From Planctomycetota bacterium (GTDB lineage: Bacteria > Planctomycetota > Planctomycetia > Pirellulales > Pirellulaceae): a stretch of 64,000 nt of DNA. The notes below the pieces were generated by a model. It made no database searches. It had not been told where the DNA came from and worked only from the letters and a program-made list of their open reading frames with translations. Below are positions 22,249 through 30,919 of the stretch, piece after piece (position 1 is the first letter of the stretch; each line of letters starts with the position of its first letter). The translations under genes were made by a program, and so were the position numbers. The stretch lies in NCBI GenBank assembly GCA_026692865.1, contig JAPLNI010000058.1:62001-126000 (forward strand), written 5' to 3'.

Positions 22249-23124
22249 CTATAACCAGGGTATTAGTCTTCCGTCGAGCATATCTGGGAAGGCTTTTTTG
22301 ATCCAACGTTGAATTTGAGAATCACTGTATCGAACGCTGAAGTGCCCGCAAATAATGTGCTTGTTCTTGAAGTCGCTTTTTCTTGCGACGATGTCGTCCA
22401 AGTGCATGTGACCATGCTTATGAATTTTCTCGCGACGATGACTTGGTGATAAAAACGTCATCTCCGTGATGAGAATCTCTGCTTCAAACATGGCTGGGCA
22501 AGCATCCAGCCCGCCCGGAGCCGTGTCACCTGTATATGCGATCATCGGCATTCGAGTCTCAACGGTTACATCGGTTCCCGCGTTTTTTAAATCGCGGATC
22601 TCGTGACCCGCAAGATGTGTAAACTCAGGGCGTAGTTTTCTTCGTCGTTCCCAAATGACAAATCCAAGCGATGGAATCGTATGTTTGGTAGCGCTAGTTG
22701 TTACGACTAGCTCTCGCGATAGTTCGATCTCCATTCCGGGGCCGATACCAATCAGCTCGCATGGAAGTCGGCCTCTATCGAGTCTACCGAACATTTTCAA
22801 CATTCCCTCAACCGCCGGGATCGCTTCTTCAGGAAGATAGATCACAGGTGGTTCCATCTTCATCATTCGCCGCCTGGCAACGTAGACCGGCAAGGCTGCA
22901 ATATGATCCAGATGGGTGTGCGAGACAAAGAACTTGGGAATGGCCATAAAGTCCCAAGGTTGAGCACCCAGGTCGAAGCCGACCTTCATCTCATGAATCC
23001 GCCAATACGACTGTACTGCTGCTCGCGAATAACCCTCGACCGTGTAGTTCCCAAGCTTCCGAGCAGAAGAAGCAACGTTCGATAGCGAAGCTTCCGGAGT
23101 CTCCGATTGTGTATTCTTATCCAT
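22249..23124 (-). CDS. Metallo-beta-lactamase fold hydrolase, RNase Z-like
   Basis: 291 residues. Zinc motif HTHLDH at residues 69-74, further ligands in YTGDTAPGG and in a C-terminal GHFSVRYSD, which resembles the HFSxRY motif of tRNase Z enzymes. RNase Z matures tRNA 3' ends, and plant-type short tRNase Z proteins share this layout. The flexible exosite arm of canonical RNase Z is not obvious, so a different phosphodiesterase activity is possible. The block [11 protein letters not shown] is conserved-looking and may hold the catalytic His. It is followed upstream on the same strand by zwf (63-base gap). Confidence 0.75.
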   Translation of the reverse strand: MDKNTQSETPEASLSNVASSARKLGNYTVEGYSRAAVQSYWRIHEMKVGFDLGAQPWDFMAIPKFFVSHTHLDHIAALPVYVARRRMMKMEPPVIYLPEEAIPAVEGMLKMFGRLDRGRLPCELIGIGPGMEIELSRELVVTTSATKHTIPSLGFVIWERRRKLRPEFTHLAGHEIRDLKNAGTDVTVETRMPMIAYTGDTAPGGLDACPAMFEAEILITEMTFLSPSHRREKIHKHGHMHLDDIVARKSDFKNKHIICGHFSVRYSDSQIQRWIKKAFPDMLDGRLIPWL

Positions 23125-23187
23125 GAAGATTGGCGTCGGGTTTTTATATGGCGAACTATTGATTGCAGAACTTACCGAATGCCAAGC

Positions 23188-24639
23188 TTACTGAATAACT
23201 GGACAAACATCGAACCATTGACGACCGTCTCGCTTCATCCAATCGGTTGATGCCTCTGGGCCCCAACCGCCTACATCATAGGGCGCGAGTGACGGAGCGG
23301 CAGGACTTCGCCAAGCGGACATAATCGGATCGATAATTTGCCACGCTTGCTCCACTTCGTCGCTACGGGCGAAGAGACTTGCATCCCCGTTGAGTGCGTC
23401 TTGAAGAAGACGTTGGTACGAATCGGGAAGTTCGCGACCGCCAGTGTCGAATCGAAAATCAAGTTCCGATAGCCGCATATTCATTTCTTGATCGGGAATC
23501 TTGCTTTGGAAGAACAATTGAAGTCCTTCTGCGGGCTGAATCTGAATGACAAGACGATTCGCTTCTGGGCTTACGCGACGATTTCCACCAAACATCAGGT
23601 GCGGCGGCTCTTTGAACTGAATCACAATTTGAGTGGTTCGACACGAGAGAGCCTTACCGCTTCTTAGATAAAACGGAACGCCTTTCCATCTCCAATTGTC
23701 GATCAACAACTTGAGGGTCGCGAATGTTTCAGTCTGGCTATCAGCCGGAACGCCTTCCTCTTTCAAATATCCGTTGTACTGCCCACGAATACACGACTCC
23801 GAGTAATCGCTGCCTTGGAATCGGCGAACAGCTCGAAGGACTTTTACTTTTTCGTCCCGAACTATATCAGCATTGAAGCGAACAGGTGTCTCCATCGCGG
23901 TGATCATCAACAACTGGAACAAGTGATTCTGGAACATGTCCCGAAGAATACCAGATTTGTCATAGTATCCTCCACGTCGTCCCACGGCGACTTCCTCAGC
24001 ACACGTAATTTGAACGTGGTCGATGTAGTTTCGATTCCAAAGCGGTTCGAAGATGGTATTTCCGAACCGAAGGATCATCATGTTCTGGACAGTCTCTTTG
24101 CCCAAATAATGATCAATACGATAGATTTGATCTTCGCGGAATACTTTATGAATCGAATCGTTTAGTGAACGCGAGGTAGCGAGATCGGTACCGAATGGCT
24201 TTTCGATAACAACACGTCGCTCTCCTGCCGAATCGTCAGCTAGACCAGCTTTTCCAAGCTGTGTGATCGCTGGAGCATAAAGCTGCGGCATTGTCGACAG
24301 ATAGTAGACTCGAGTCGTCTTCGCGTTCGCTTCTAACGTGTCGAGCAATCCTTTGAGTTGTACGAAATCTTCATCCGTAGCGATATCGCCTGATTGATAA
24401 AACACATTCTCTGAAAATGCCGCCCACGACTCCGGAGTGAAGTCGTGTTTCGCAAATTTTGCAGTGGTCACGGCAAGCTGGTTCCGCCACTCTTCGTTCG
24501 TGAAGGGGCTACGAGCAACACCGACAATCCGAGTCGGCGTCGGCAATCGACCCTGTTGAAAGAGTCTATACAACGCTGGGATAAGCTTACGACTCGTTAG
24601 ATCGCCTGAAGCCCCAAAGATGACCATCGTGTGAGACAT
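23188..24639 (-). CDS. zwf: Glucose-6-phosphate 1-dehydrogenase
   Basis: First step of the oxidative pentose phosphate pathway: glucose 6-phosphate to 6-phosphogluconolactone with reduction of NAD(P). 483 residues, usual length. Dinucleotide loop GASGDLTSRKL at residues 9-19, the EKPFG motif at 146-150, and the active-site block RIDHYLGKE at 174-182 are intact. It is downstream of gnd on the same strand with a 66-base gap, so the two are probably one transcription unit. A 6-phosphogluconolactonase gene is not present here. Confidence 0.97.
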   Translation of the reverse strand: MSHTMVIFGASGDLTSRKLIPALYRLFQQGRLPTPTRIVGVARSPFTNEEWRNQLAVTTAKFAKHDFTPESWAAFSENVFYQSGDIATDEDFVQLKGLLDTLEANAKTTRVYYLSTMPQLYAPAITQLGKAGLADDSAGERRVVIEKPFGTDLATSRSLNDSIHKVFREDQIYRIDHYLGKETVQNMMILRFGNTIFEPLWNRNYIDHVQITCAEEVAVGRRGGYYDKSGILRDMFQNHLFQLLMITAMETPVRFNADIVRDEKVKVLRAVRRFQGSDYSESCIRGQYNGYLKEEGVPADSQTETFATLKLLIDNWRWKGVPFYLRSGKALSCRTTQIVIQFKEPPHLMFGGNRRVSPEANRLVIQIQPAEGLQLFFQSKIPDQEMNMRLSELDFRFDTGGRELPDSYQRLLQDALNGDASLFARSDEVEQAWQIIDPIMSAWRSPAAPSLAPYDVGGWGPEASTDWMKRDGRQWFDVCPVIQ

Positions 24640-24705
24640 AGATTCCCAAGTTTCCTCAAGCGAAGATGTTGCTTAACAAAAGCCAGACCGACAAATGACG
24701 CATGA

Positions 24706-26184
24706 CTACGAAGGCTTCTTACGCAGATCAAGCCACTCACTATGGAAGGTGCCTTCCATATCAATTCGCTTGTACGTGTGAGCTCCGAAATAATCGCGTT
24801 GTGCTTGCAACAGATTCGCAGGCAAATTGGCCATGCGATAACTGTCGTAGTAAGCGAGTGCGGTTGTGAACGCCGGAGCTGGAATACCCAAGATGGTTGC
24901 CGCTGCGACAACCGATCGCCAACCCGATTGAGCCTTTTCAATCGCTTGTTGGAAGTAAGGATAGAGCAGCAAATTCTCGAGGTTCGGTTGCTCATCGAAA
25001 GCCGACTTAATGCGATCCAAGAATTGGGCTCGGATAATACAACCACCGCGCCACAGCAATGCGCAATCGCCGTAGTTCAAGTTCCAATCGTATTCCTTGC
25101 TCGCTTCTTGCAACTGAACGAAGCCTTGTGCATACGAGCAAATCTTCGAAGCGTACAACGCTTGCTTGACAGCTTCGACGAAGGCCTTCTTGTCCGAGAC
25201 CAATTGCTTCACAGGCAAATCGAAACTTGCAGTGGAGCCGGCTGCCGGGCCCTTGAGCATTTTACTGGCTCGAACACGAGCGTCTTTCACTGCCGAGATC
25301 GTCCGAGCGTAAACAGCGGCCGTCACCAATGTACTTGGAACACCCAAATCGAGAGCTAGCTGGCTCATCCATTTTCCTGTCCCCTTTGCACCAGCGACAT
25401 CCAAAATCGTGTCTACCAAGTAGCCGGACTTGCCTGGCTGATCATCCTTGGCACTAAAGATGTCGCGAGTAATTTCGATCAAGTAGCTTTGGAGCTCGCC
25501 GCGGTTCCATTCTGAAAAGACTTCATAGAGCTCCTCGTTGGAGAGTCCGCCAACTTCTTTTAGCAAGTAGTAAGCCTCGCAGATCAACTGCATATCGCCA
25601 TATTCAATGCCGTTGTGAACCATCTTCACATAGTGTCCCGAACCGCGTGGGCCAACCCATTCACAGCAAGGTATATCCTCGTTCGGACCGACCTTGGCTG
25701 CGATCGATTGGAAGATCGGCTTGATGGTTTCCCACGCTGGCTTCGATCCGCCAGGCATCAAACTCGGACCCTTGAGAGCGCCCTCTTCACCGCCAGAAAC
25801 TCCACTACCTACGAAAAGCAAACCCTTACTTTCGACGTAAGTGGTACGACGTTCAGTATCGGCGAAATGGGTGTTTCCACCATCGACCAAAATGTCACCA
25901 AGCTCGCAGTGAGGCAACAATTGCTCGATTAAATCGTCGACGGCTGAACCAGCTTTGACGAGCATCATCACGATTCGAGGTGTTTTGAGACTTTTTACAA
26001 ATTCGCCAATGTTATGTGCACCAAAAAAGTTTTTACCTTGGGCTCGTCCAGCAAGCAGTTCGTCTACCTTCTCGGTCGTTCTATTAAAGACGGCGACTTT
26101 GTACCCACGACTTTCGACGTTGAGTGCCAAGTTCTCGCCCATGACCGCCAAACCAATCAACCCAAAGTCACAAAGCTCGCTCAT
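24706..26184 (-). CDS. gnd: 6-phosphogluconate dehydrogenase, decarboxylating
   Basis: Oxidative decarboxylation of 6-phosphogluconate to ribulose 5-phosphate and CO2. 492 residues. N-terminal fold with [15 protein letters not shown] and the NADP-type VFNRT turn, substrate motif [19 protein letters not shown], catalytic Lys and neighbours in [16 protein letters not shown], and the C-terminal helical domain ending in [13 protein letters not shown]-like [14 protein letters not shown]. The length shows the long (homodimeric) form. First gene of the gnd-zwf unit; its product is a substrate for the HPS-like enzyme encoded about 3 kb away. Confidence 0.97.
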   Translation of the reverse strand: MSELCDFGLIGLAVMGENLALNVESRGYKVAVFNRTTEKVDELLAGRAQGKNFFGAHNIGEFVKSLKTPRIVMMLVKAGSAVDDLIEQLLPHCELGDILVDGGNTHFADTERRTTYVESKGLLFVGSGVSGGEEGALKGPSLMPGGSKPAWETIKPIFQSIAAKVGPNEDIPCCEWVGPRGSGHYVKMVHNGIEYGDMQLICEAYYLLKEVGGLSNEELYEVFSEWNRGELQSYLIEITRDIFSAKDDQPGKSGYLVDTILDVAGAKGTGKWMSQLALDLGVPSTLVTAAVYARTISAVKDARVRASKMLKGPAAGSTASFDLPVKQLVSDKKAFVEAVKQALYASKICSYAQGFVQLQEASKEYDWNLNYGDCALLWRGGCIIRAQFLDRIKSAFDEQPNLENLLLYPYFQQAIEKAQSGWRSVVAAATILGIPAPAFTTALAYYDSYRMANLPANLLQAQRDYFGAHTYKRIDMEGTFHSEWLDLRKKPS

Positions 26185-26549
26185 TTTGATATTCGTTTAC
26201 TCTTAAAAACATAGAAAAATCGTCACTCCCACACTTGGCATGGCCTGTTGAAAACGGAGCCAATCGCTCGGAGAAATCAACTATTTTAATGTGCCTAGCC
26301 CGAGAAACGTCTGGACAGTCGAATAGTAGTCGCTGCCGTTCGTTCACCCTCTAACTAGTCGAGATCATATCGCAAACTTCCCCCGCTTAAAACTCCCGGT
26401 AAAAGCTCGTATTTAAAAGACTAGACAAAAACATCCGAATGAACCCCCAAGTCTCTCTTGAATCTTTCTGACAATTTCTTCATAAGTTCTTCTAGACGTG
26501 TGACAGGATGGTCACCGATGAAAGACACCACCAAGGAAGGTGAAAAACG
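26185..26549. other. Divergent intergenic region upstream of gnd
   Basis: 365 bases between gnd (minus) and a small membrane protein gene (plus). It must contain promoters for both. I see no frame, repeat unit or stable hairpin that I would call. The only clear signal is the AAGGAAGGTG ribosome-binding site at its right end, belonging to the 26550 gene. Confidence 0.5.
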
Positions 26550-26840
26550 ATGGAATGGTTCGAACAGGCGGCCGACGGTTGTACATGGATTGTTCCCCTA
26601 GCCTCAGCTATTGGCCTTTGGGTCGCCCGCTTGGTGGAAAACCCAACCTTTAGAATCCATGCCGAACGAGCCTTCTTCGCCGTGCTCTTTGTGGTATCGG
26701 CTGGGACCCTGCGAACGATGTTAGCCGAAGACCCTTGCTGGTTCCTCGACGGCTGCTCTCTTGGAGTCATGATCGTGGGGGCAGTTATGCCAACTCCAAC
26801 CTCGCCCGAATCGGCTACCCTAAGCGATCGCATCGCATAA
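26550..26840 (+). CDS. Small membrane protein, 96 residues
   Basis: An AAGGAAGGTG Shine-Dalgarno site, one of the strongest in the window, lies about six bases before the ATG. The product has hydrophobic stretches at about residues 13-29 (WIVPLASAIGLWVARLV), 39-55 (AERAFFAVLFVVSAGTL) and 69-80 (GCSLGVMIVGAVM), suggesting two or three membrane passes. An opposite-strand frame of similar length has no such features. Function unknown. It lies alone on the plus strand between two minus-strand metabolic groups. Confidence 0.68.
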   Translation: MEWFEQAADGCTWIVPLASAIGLWVARLVENPTFRIHAERAFFAVLFVVSAGTLRTMLAEDPCWFLDGCSLGVMIVGAVMPTPTSPESATLSDRIA

Positions 26841-26867
26841 ACTCGCGTCAGAAATCAAAAACGTGAC

Positions 26868-27764
26868 TTACCGATTGGAACTTGGCCAGTACTTTGCGGT
26901 TTTGTTTTTCAAAAATTCAACGCTCCGTGCAAGCTGTTCCATCCCATCGACTCCATCTTCGATACTGATCCAACCATCAAATCCGACACGTCGCAGCTCG
27001 GTAAAGATAGCATCGTAGTCATTGAGCCCCTTGCCAATCTCGCCATGACTTAGTCGCTTTGCGTAGCCCGTCACACCAATTTCTTCGTTTCGCAAATCTT
27101 CTAAAGTGCCAGAAGTCAGATATCGATCGCTCGCGTGCATCGTGATGACTCGGTGAGAAACGCGTTTGAGCAACTCAATCGGATCTTCACCGGCCAAGAA
27201 AGTATTGCTCGGATCATAGTTCACTCCGAAGTTGGGATGATCAATCTGTTCAACAAGGCGACAGAAGATATCCATCTTTTGAGCAAACTCGGGGTACTCC
27301 CAAAAGTCATCCTTGTAATGATTCTCTATAATCAAGTTGATGCCAAGCGATCTCGCGTATGGTAAGCACGCCTCGATCGAATCTACCGCGAATTGGATCC
27401 CATCGGCGATACTCAATTCCGGACGACTCTGGCCACTGAGCACACGACAATAACTTCCTCCCAATGCATGAGTCATATCGATCCATCGCTTCTGCTTGAC
27501 AATTTCATTTTTTCGAAACGATAGATCGGGATGAGTGAAATCCGGGGAACAGCACATCATCGGGATGACTTTGCCGGTGTTCTCTACCTCGCGACGAAAA
27601 CGCCCCCAATTGGCTTCGTCTTCCATCTCCAAAAATCCCGCATACCATTCGAGCCCTTGCACATCGAGTGTCGAAGCGAGCTCAATCCACTGGGCAATCT
27701 TCATCGATCCGTCTTTGCAGAGAGCTTGCATAAACGCTTTTGGAAATGCGGCTAACTTTGGCAT
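26868..27764 (-). CDS. Sugar phosphate isomerase/epimerase (xylose isomerase-like TIM barrel)
   Basis: 298 residues of the AP-endonuclease-2/xylose-isomerase-like fold. Metal-binding positions are visible in order: Glu in LIIENHYKDD, Asp in GVNYDPSNT, His in ITMHASDRY and Glu near the end in WISIEDG. Family members epimerise or isomerise sugars, sugar phosphates or inositols; UlaE-type L-xylulose-5-phosphate 3-epimerases share this fold. The gene is followed upstream by a dehydrogenase and an HPS-like gene on the same strand (gaps 126 and 92 bases), so it is probably part of a three-gene sugar operon. Exact substrate not determinable. Confidence 0.83.
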   Translation of the reverse strand: MPKLAAFPKAFMQALCKDGSMKIAQWIELASTLDVQGLEWYAGFLEMEDEANWGRFRREVENTGKVIPMMCCSPDFTHPDLSFRKNEIVKQKRWIDMTHALGGSYCRVLSGQSRPELSIADGIQFAVDSIEACLPYARSLGINLIIENHYKDDFWEYPEFAQKMDIFCRLVEQIDHPNFGVNYDPSNTFLAGEDPIELLKRVSHRVITMHASDRYLTSGTLEDLRNEEIGVTGYAKRLSHGEIGKGLNDYDAIFTELRRVGFDGWISIEDGVDGMEQLARSVEFLKNKTAKYWPSSNR

Positions 27765-27890
27765 GTGAATAGCTAACTCTGATAGTGAATGGTGTTCTTG
27801 TTGAACGCAGTATCTGCTGTTCGGCCGCGAATTCTAAAAACTTTCACGCTTCAAGGAATTTATCGCTCTTGCAATACTTCGTCGAATTCT

Positions 27891-28916
27891 TCAGACCGGT
27901 TTGAGCACTGATTTTACAACTTGGCCGCTGTGCATTTTCTCGAACGCATCGTGCCAGTCCGTAATCGACCATACGCCACCGATGATCGGATTGACATTCA
28001 ATTGGCCACTTGCGAGCATCGCAATGACGCGTTCCCAGATGGGCCAGTTGTGGCTGAAGCTACCCTGAAGAGTAACATTTTTTTGCACTATCGGATCCAA
28101 GCTAAATCCGATCGGATCGCGTCCCCAACCGACCTTCGAAATCCAACCTGCGGGACGCACAATATCGATCGCGATTTTCAAAGTCACACTCGCTCCGGCC
28201 GCATCGATAACTCCATCACAGCCAAGTCCATCTCGCTGTAATGCCCATGGCTTTGCATCACCGATAATGCTCACGCAGCCGTATTGCTCGGCAATTGCTA
28301 AACGATGCTTATCAGACTCCAAGCCCACGAGTGCGACTTCCGCGCCGCACAATCGAGCCATTGCTGCGCAAAGTATCCCAATCGTTCCCGGCCCAAGAAC
28401 TACAACACGATCACCGGGTTCAATCCGCGCGTTCTTCACCACTGCGTTATAGGCAACACAGCATGGCTCAGTTAAACACGCGTGCTCGAATGGCAACGCA
28501 TCAGGAATCGAATGCAAGATTCGCGATGGAACTTTGACATACTTGGTCATCGCACCGTGAACACCATAACCAAATCCTTTTCGTGTTGGATCCAAATTGT
28601 AGAGGCCTCGCCGTGACATCGGATTTTGTGGATCGATAATTGCCGCAGTTTCGCTGACAACTCGATCTCCTTCCTTCCAACCATCCACATTCGCCCCAAG
28701 CTCGACGATGACTCCGCCAAACTCGTGACCAAGCACCACGGGATAATTAACCGGCCACGAATGATCAGCGGTCCATTGGTGTAAATCGCTACCGCAAACG
28801 CCAACATTAGCTACTTCCAGCAACACATCTTCCGGCCCGATCGAAGGCCTTTCGATCTCGCGGATTTCGACAGATCCTTTTTCTGGAGCAAAATTAACAA
28901 CAGCAGCTGAAGTCAT
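27891..28916 (-). CDS. Medium-chain alcohol/polyol dehydrogenase lacking structural zinc site
   Basis: 341 residues of the MDR superfamily. Catalytic zinc ligands look intact: C41 in VGVCGSDLH and H64-E65 in GHEFGG. The GDRVV motif and the nucleotide loop VVLGPGTIGILCAAMA are present. The structural-zinc lobe normally reads C-x2-C-x2-C-x7-C; here the four positions are D95, N98, S101 and D109 in IDPQNPMSRRGLYNLDP, at exactly that spacing, so this zinc is almost certainly not bound. Fold and oligomerisation may be stabilised differently. Likely oxidises a sugar, sugar acid or polyol in the operon; the substrate is unknown. Confidence 0.87.
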   Translation of the reverse strand: MTSAAVVNFAPEKGSVEIREIERPSIGPEDVLLEVANVGVCGSDLHQWTADHSWPVNYPVVLGHEFGGVIVELGANVDGWKEGDRVVSETAAIIDPQNPMSRRGLYNLDPTRKGFGYGVHGAMTKYVKVPSRILHSIPDALPFEHACLTEPCCVAYNAVVKNARIEPGDRVVVLGPGTIGILCAAMARLCGAEVALVGLESDKHRLAIAEQYGCVSIIGDAKPWALQRDGLGCDGVIDAAGASVTLKIAIDIVRPAGWISKVGWGRDPIGFSLDPIVQKNVTLQGSFSHNWPIWERVIAMLASGQLNVNPIIGGVWSITDWHDAFEKMHSGQVVKSVLKPV

Positions 28917-29008
28917 GTTTATGTCACTTGGAGGGAAGTTTTGAAATTGCTAGGCAGGTTGAACTGTTTGCCGAATGCATACGAAGCATGTTACTTTTCA
29001 CGTCGCAT

Positions 29009-29704
29009 TCACTTTGAGCAGTTTGCTGAATGGATCGCATCACAAATCATGCGAAGCGAGCTCTCGAGGTTTCCGTCAGCTGTTTTAAAGGAGTCGGCGT
29101 CGATGGTCAGTGGTGCACCCAGAACTACTAGCGGCGCACCATACGATGGACATAGGATTGCTTGTTCCAGCGACAGCCCACCGACTGCTTGGACAGGAAT
29201 CTTTACCGCTTCGCAAACCTCACGGAGTTGATCCAGCGGACTTGGCATTCGAAGGCCTCTTGCAGCGATACCTCGACGCTCGTCATATCCGATGTGATGG
29301 ATGACAAAATCGCAACCAATATCTTCAAGGCGTTTCGCTCCTGCAATCATATCTGGGCAAACCATGTTGTCACCCATGACTTGAACACCAAAGTCACGGC
29401 CGGCTTTCACAACACAACGAATCGTCTCCTCATGAGCTCTCGCCATCACGACCACATGGGTTGCACCAGCACCTGCCATCATCTCTGCTTCTAGATAGCC
29501 GCCATCCATTGTCTTGAGATCCGCAACAATCGGAGTATCAGGAAACTCGCTTCGCAAAGCTCGAATCCCGTGAAGCCCCTCGGCAAGAATAAGTGGCGTT
29601 CCGGCTTCAAGCCAATCAACACCCGCGCGAAGTGCCATGTGCGCTGTTTCAATCGCTTCTGCGATATTAGTCAAATCGAGAGAAATCTGAACGATAGGTT
29701 TCAT
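29009..29704 (-). CDS. 3-hexulose-6-phosphate synthase-like enzyme (HUMPS/OMPDC superfamily)
   Basis: 231 residues, TIM barrel. Superfamily residues line up with known members: D10 in QISLD, E33 in WLEAGT, and the D62-x-K64-x2-D67 motif in ADLKTMDGG. At the positions separating keto-gulonate-phosphate decarboxylase from hexulose-phosphate synthase it has D112, Y140 and V174 rather than Glu, Arg and Thr (my hand alignment), which favours the HPS side. HPS joins formaldehyde to ribulose 5-phosphate, or does the reverse. No 6-phospho-3-hexuloisomerase gene is adjacent. Promoter-proximal gene of the three-gene sugar operon. Confidence 0.78.
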   Translation of the reverse strand: MKPIVQISLDLTNIAEAIETAHMALRAGVDWLEAGTPLILAEGLHGIRALRSEFPDTPIVADLKTMDGGYLEAEMMAGAGATHVVVMARAHEETIRCVVKAGRDFGVQVMGDNMVCPDMIAGAKRLEDIGCDFVIHHIGYDERRGIAARGLRMPSPLDQLREVCEAVKIPVQAVGGLSLEQAILCPSYGAPLVVLGAPLTIDADSFKTADGNLESSLRMICDAIHSANCSK

Positions 29705-29881
29705 TTGTGGTGGCTAAAGTCTAGTTATCGTCATTTTGAATTGCCATGAGTCTAAACGACACACGCTTGATTGTCTTGGATTCTCATGCCAAACTTTGGT
29801 ATGAAAACGCCAATGTCAAAACAAGACTGAATCAGACGTATTGGTGTAACGCTAAATTACCCGACAATCATGGTCTTCGCA

Positions 29882-30703
29882 ATGAATCGTAAAGACTGGC
29901 ACTCAAACATAACGCTCTATAAATCACTCTGGTTGTTCGTGATCGTTTTGACTGCTCAAGTGCACGCGGTTGACGTTATTCGACTACCTGAAACGTCAGG
30001 TCCTTACACAGTCGAGCAGTGGAAGAAAGACTGGCCGCGGTGCGAGTTTGAGGATGGAATCAAGGAAGGACGCGTGGAGGTGATTCGAGCTGATGAAAAG
30101 TCTTGGTTGCGCGTTAACTATGCGAAAGGGGAAATTGGACCGGACAAAAACGGTGCTGATTGGCGATGGCCTTTTGGTGATCGAGAAAGCGCTCAGCTGA
30201 AATACACGATGCGATTCTCAACAGACTTCGATTTCGTTAAAGGGGGGAAACTCCCAGGGCTTAGCGGAGGCCCCGAGAACATTAGCGGTGGTAAACCTGC
30301 AGATGGAAAAAACGGTTTCTCAGCAAGACTCATGTGGCGACGTGACGGACGAGGAGAAGCTTATGTTTATCACGCACAGCAATCTAGCAACTACGGTGAC
30401 AGCTTCCCTTTCCCAAGCGACTTTCGATTTCCAAAAGGACAACCCATCGAAGTTCGTATCTTGGTGAAAATGAATAATCCCAATCGAAAGGATGGGCTGC
30501 TTCGAGTCTGGATTGGCATGCCAGGAAAAGCGGAATTTCTAGTCGTCGATAAGCCCGAGATGCAGTGGCGAACGACCGACCAATTTGGAGTTGATAGCAT
30601 CTATTTTGACACCTTTTATGGCGGCGGAGATAAAAGCTGGGCTCCTACGAATAGCGGCTTCGCTGAATTCACCAATATAGAAGTATCGTTGATTGATCAT
30701 TAA
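29882..30703 (+). CDS. Secreted polysaccharide lyase family 14-like protein
   Basis: From the ATG at 29882 the product is 273 residues; an in-frame ATG four codons earlier is equally possible. The signal peptide covers LWLFVIVLTAQVHA. The mature part is a jelly-roll-like domain with KGGKLPGLSGGPENISGG, GFSARLMWRRDGRGEAYVYH and a C-terminal DTFYGGGDKSWAP, motifs I associate with the PL14/alginate-lyase-like superfamily. Those enzymes cleave uronate-containing polysaccharides by beta-elimination; some homologues may only bind sugars. Activity here is unproven. Divergent from the sugar operon, which could use released sugar acids. Confidence 0.72.
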   Translation: MNRKDWHSNITLYKSLWLFVIVLTAQVHAVDVIRLPETSGPYTVEQWKKDWPRCEFEDGIKEGRVEVIRADEKSWLRVNYAKGEIGPDKNGADWRWPFGDRESAQLKYTMRFSTDFDFVKGGKLPGLSGGPENISGGKPADGKNGFSARLMWRRDGRGEAYVYHAQQSSNYGDSFPFPSDFRFPKGQPIEVRILVKMNNPNRKDGLLRVWIGMPGKAEFLVVDKPEMQWRTTDQFGVDSIYFDTFYGGGDKSWAPTNSGFAEFTNIEVSLIDH

Positions 30704-30730
30704 TAACCAGCTCGAACACTGACCTAATGT

Positions 30731-30777
30731 AACTTTAGCCGACTACGCTAGCCACGGGTTTTGATCCTGCTAAAGTT
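30731..30777. repeat. Family B repeat unit inside a 9-bp inverted repeat
   Basis: AACTTTAGC (30731-30739) and its exact reverse complement GCTAAAGTT (30769-30777) flank a core containing CTAGCCACGGGTTTTGA, the same block as in the copies at 35090 and 59594. It begins 28 bases after the stop of the lyase gene. A transcription-end hairpin is possible, though the T run is short. Confidence 0.5.
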
Positions 30778-30919
30778 TGAATGATTGTTTTGTGAATAAC
30801 TCCTACGACACAGGAAGAACCACATTTCCATCAGCTGGCGACTGATGGTCCTTGAACTTGATATACTTTTGCTTAAGATCAATTAGCACTGAGAACACTC
30901 CCATGGAAGGATTTTCATC

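Noticed and set aside
26492-26833. 113-residue minus-strand frame opposite the small membrane protein gene
   Set aside because: No start-site signal and basic low-information composition; the plus-strand frame has a strong Shine-Dalgarno site and membrane helices.
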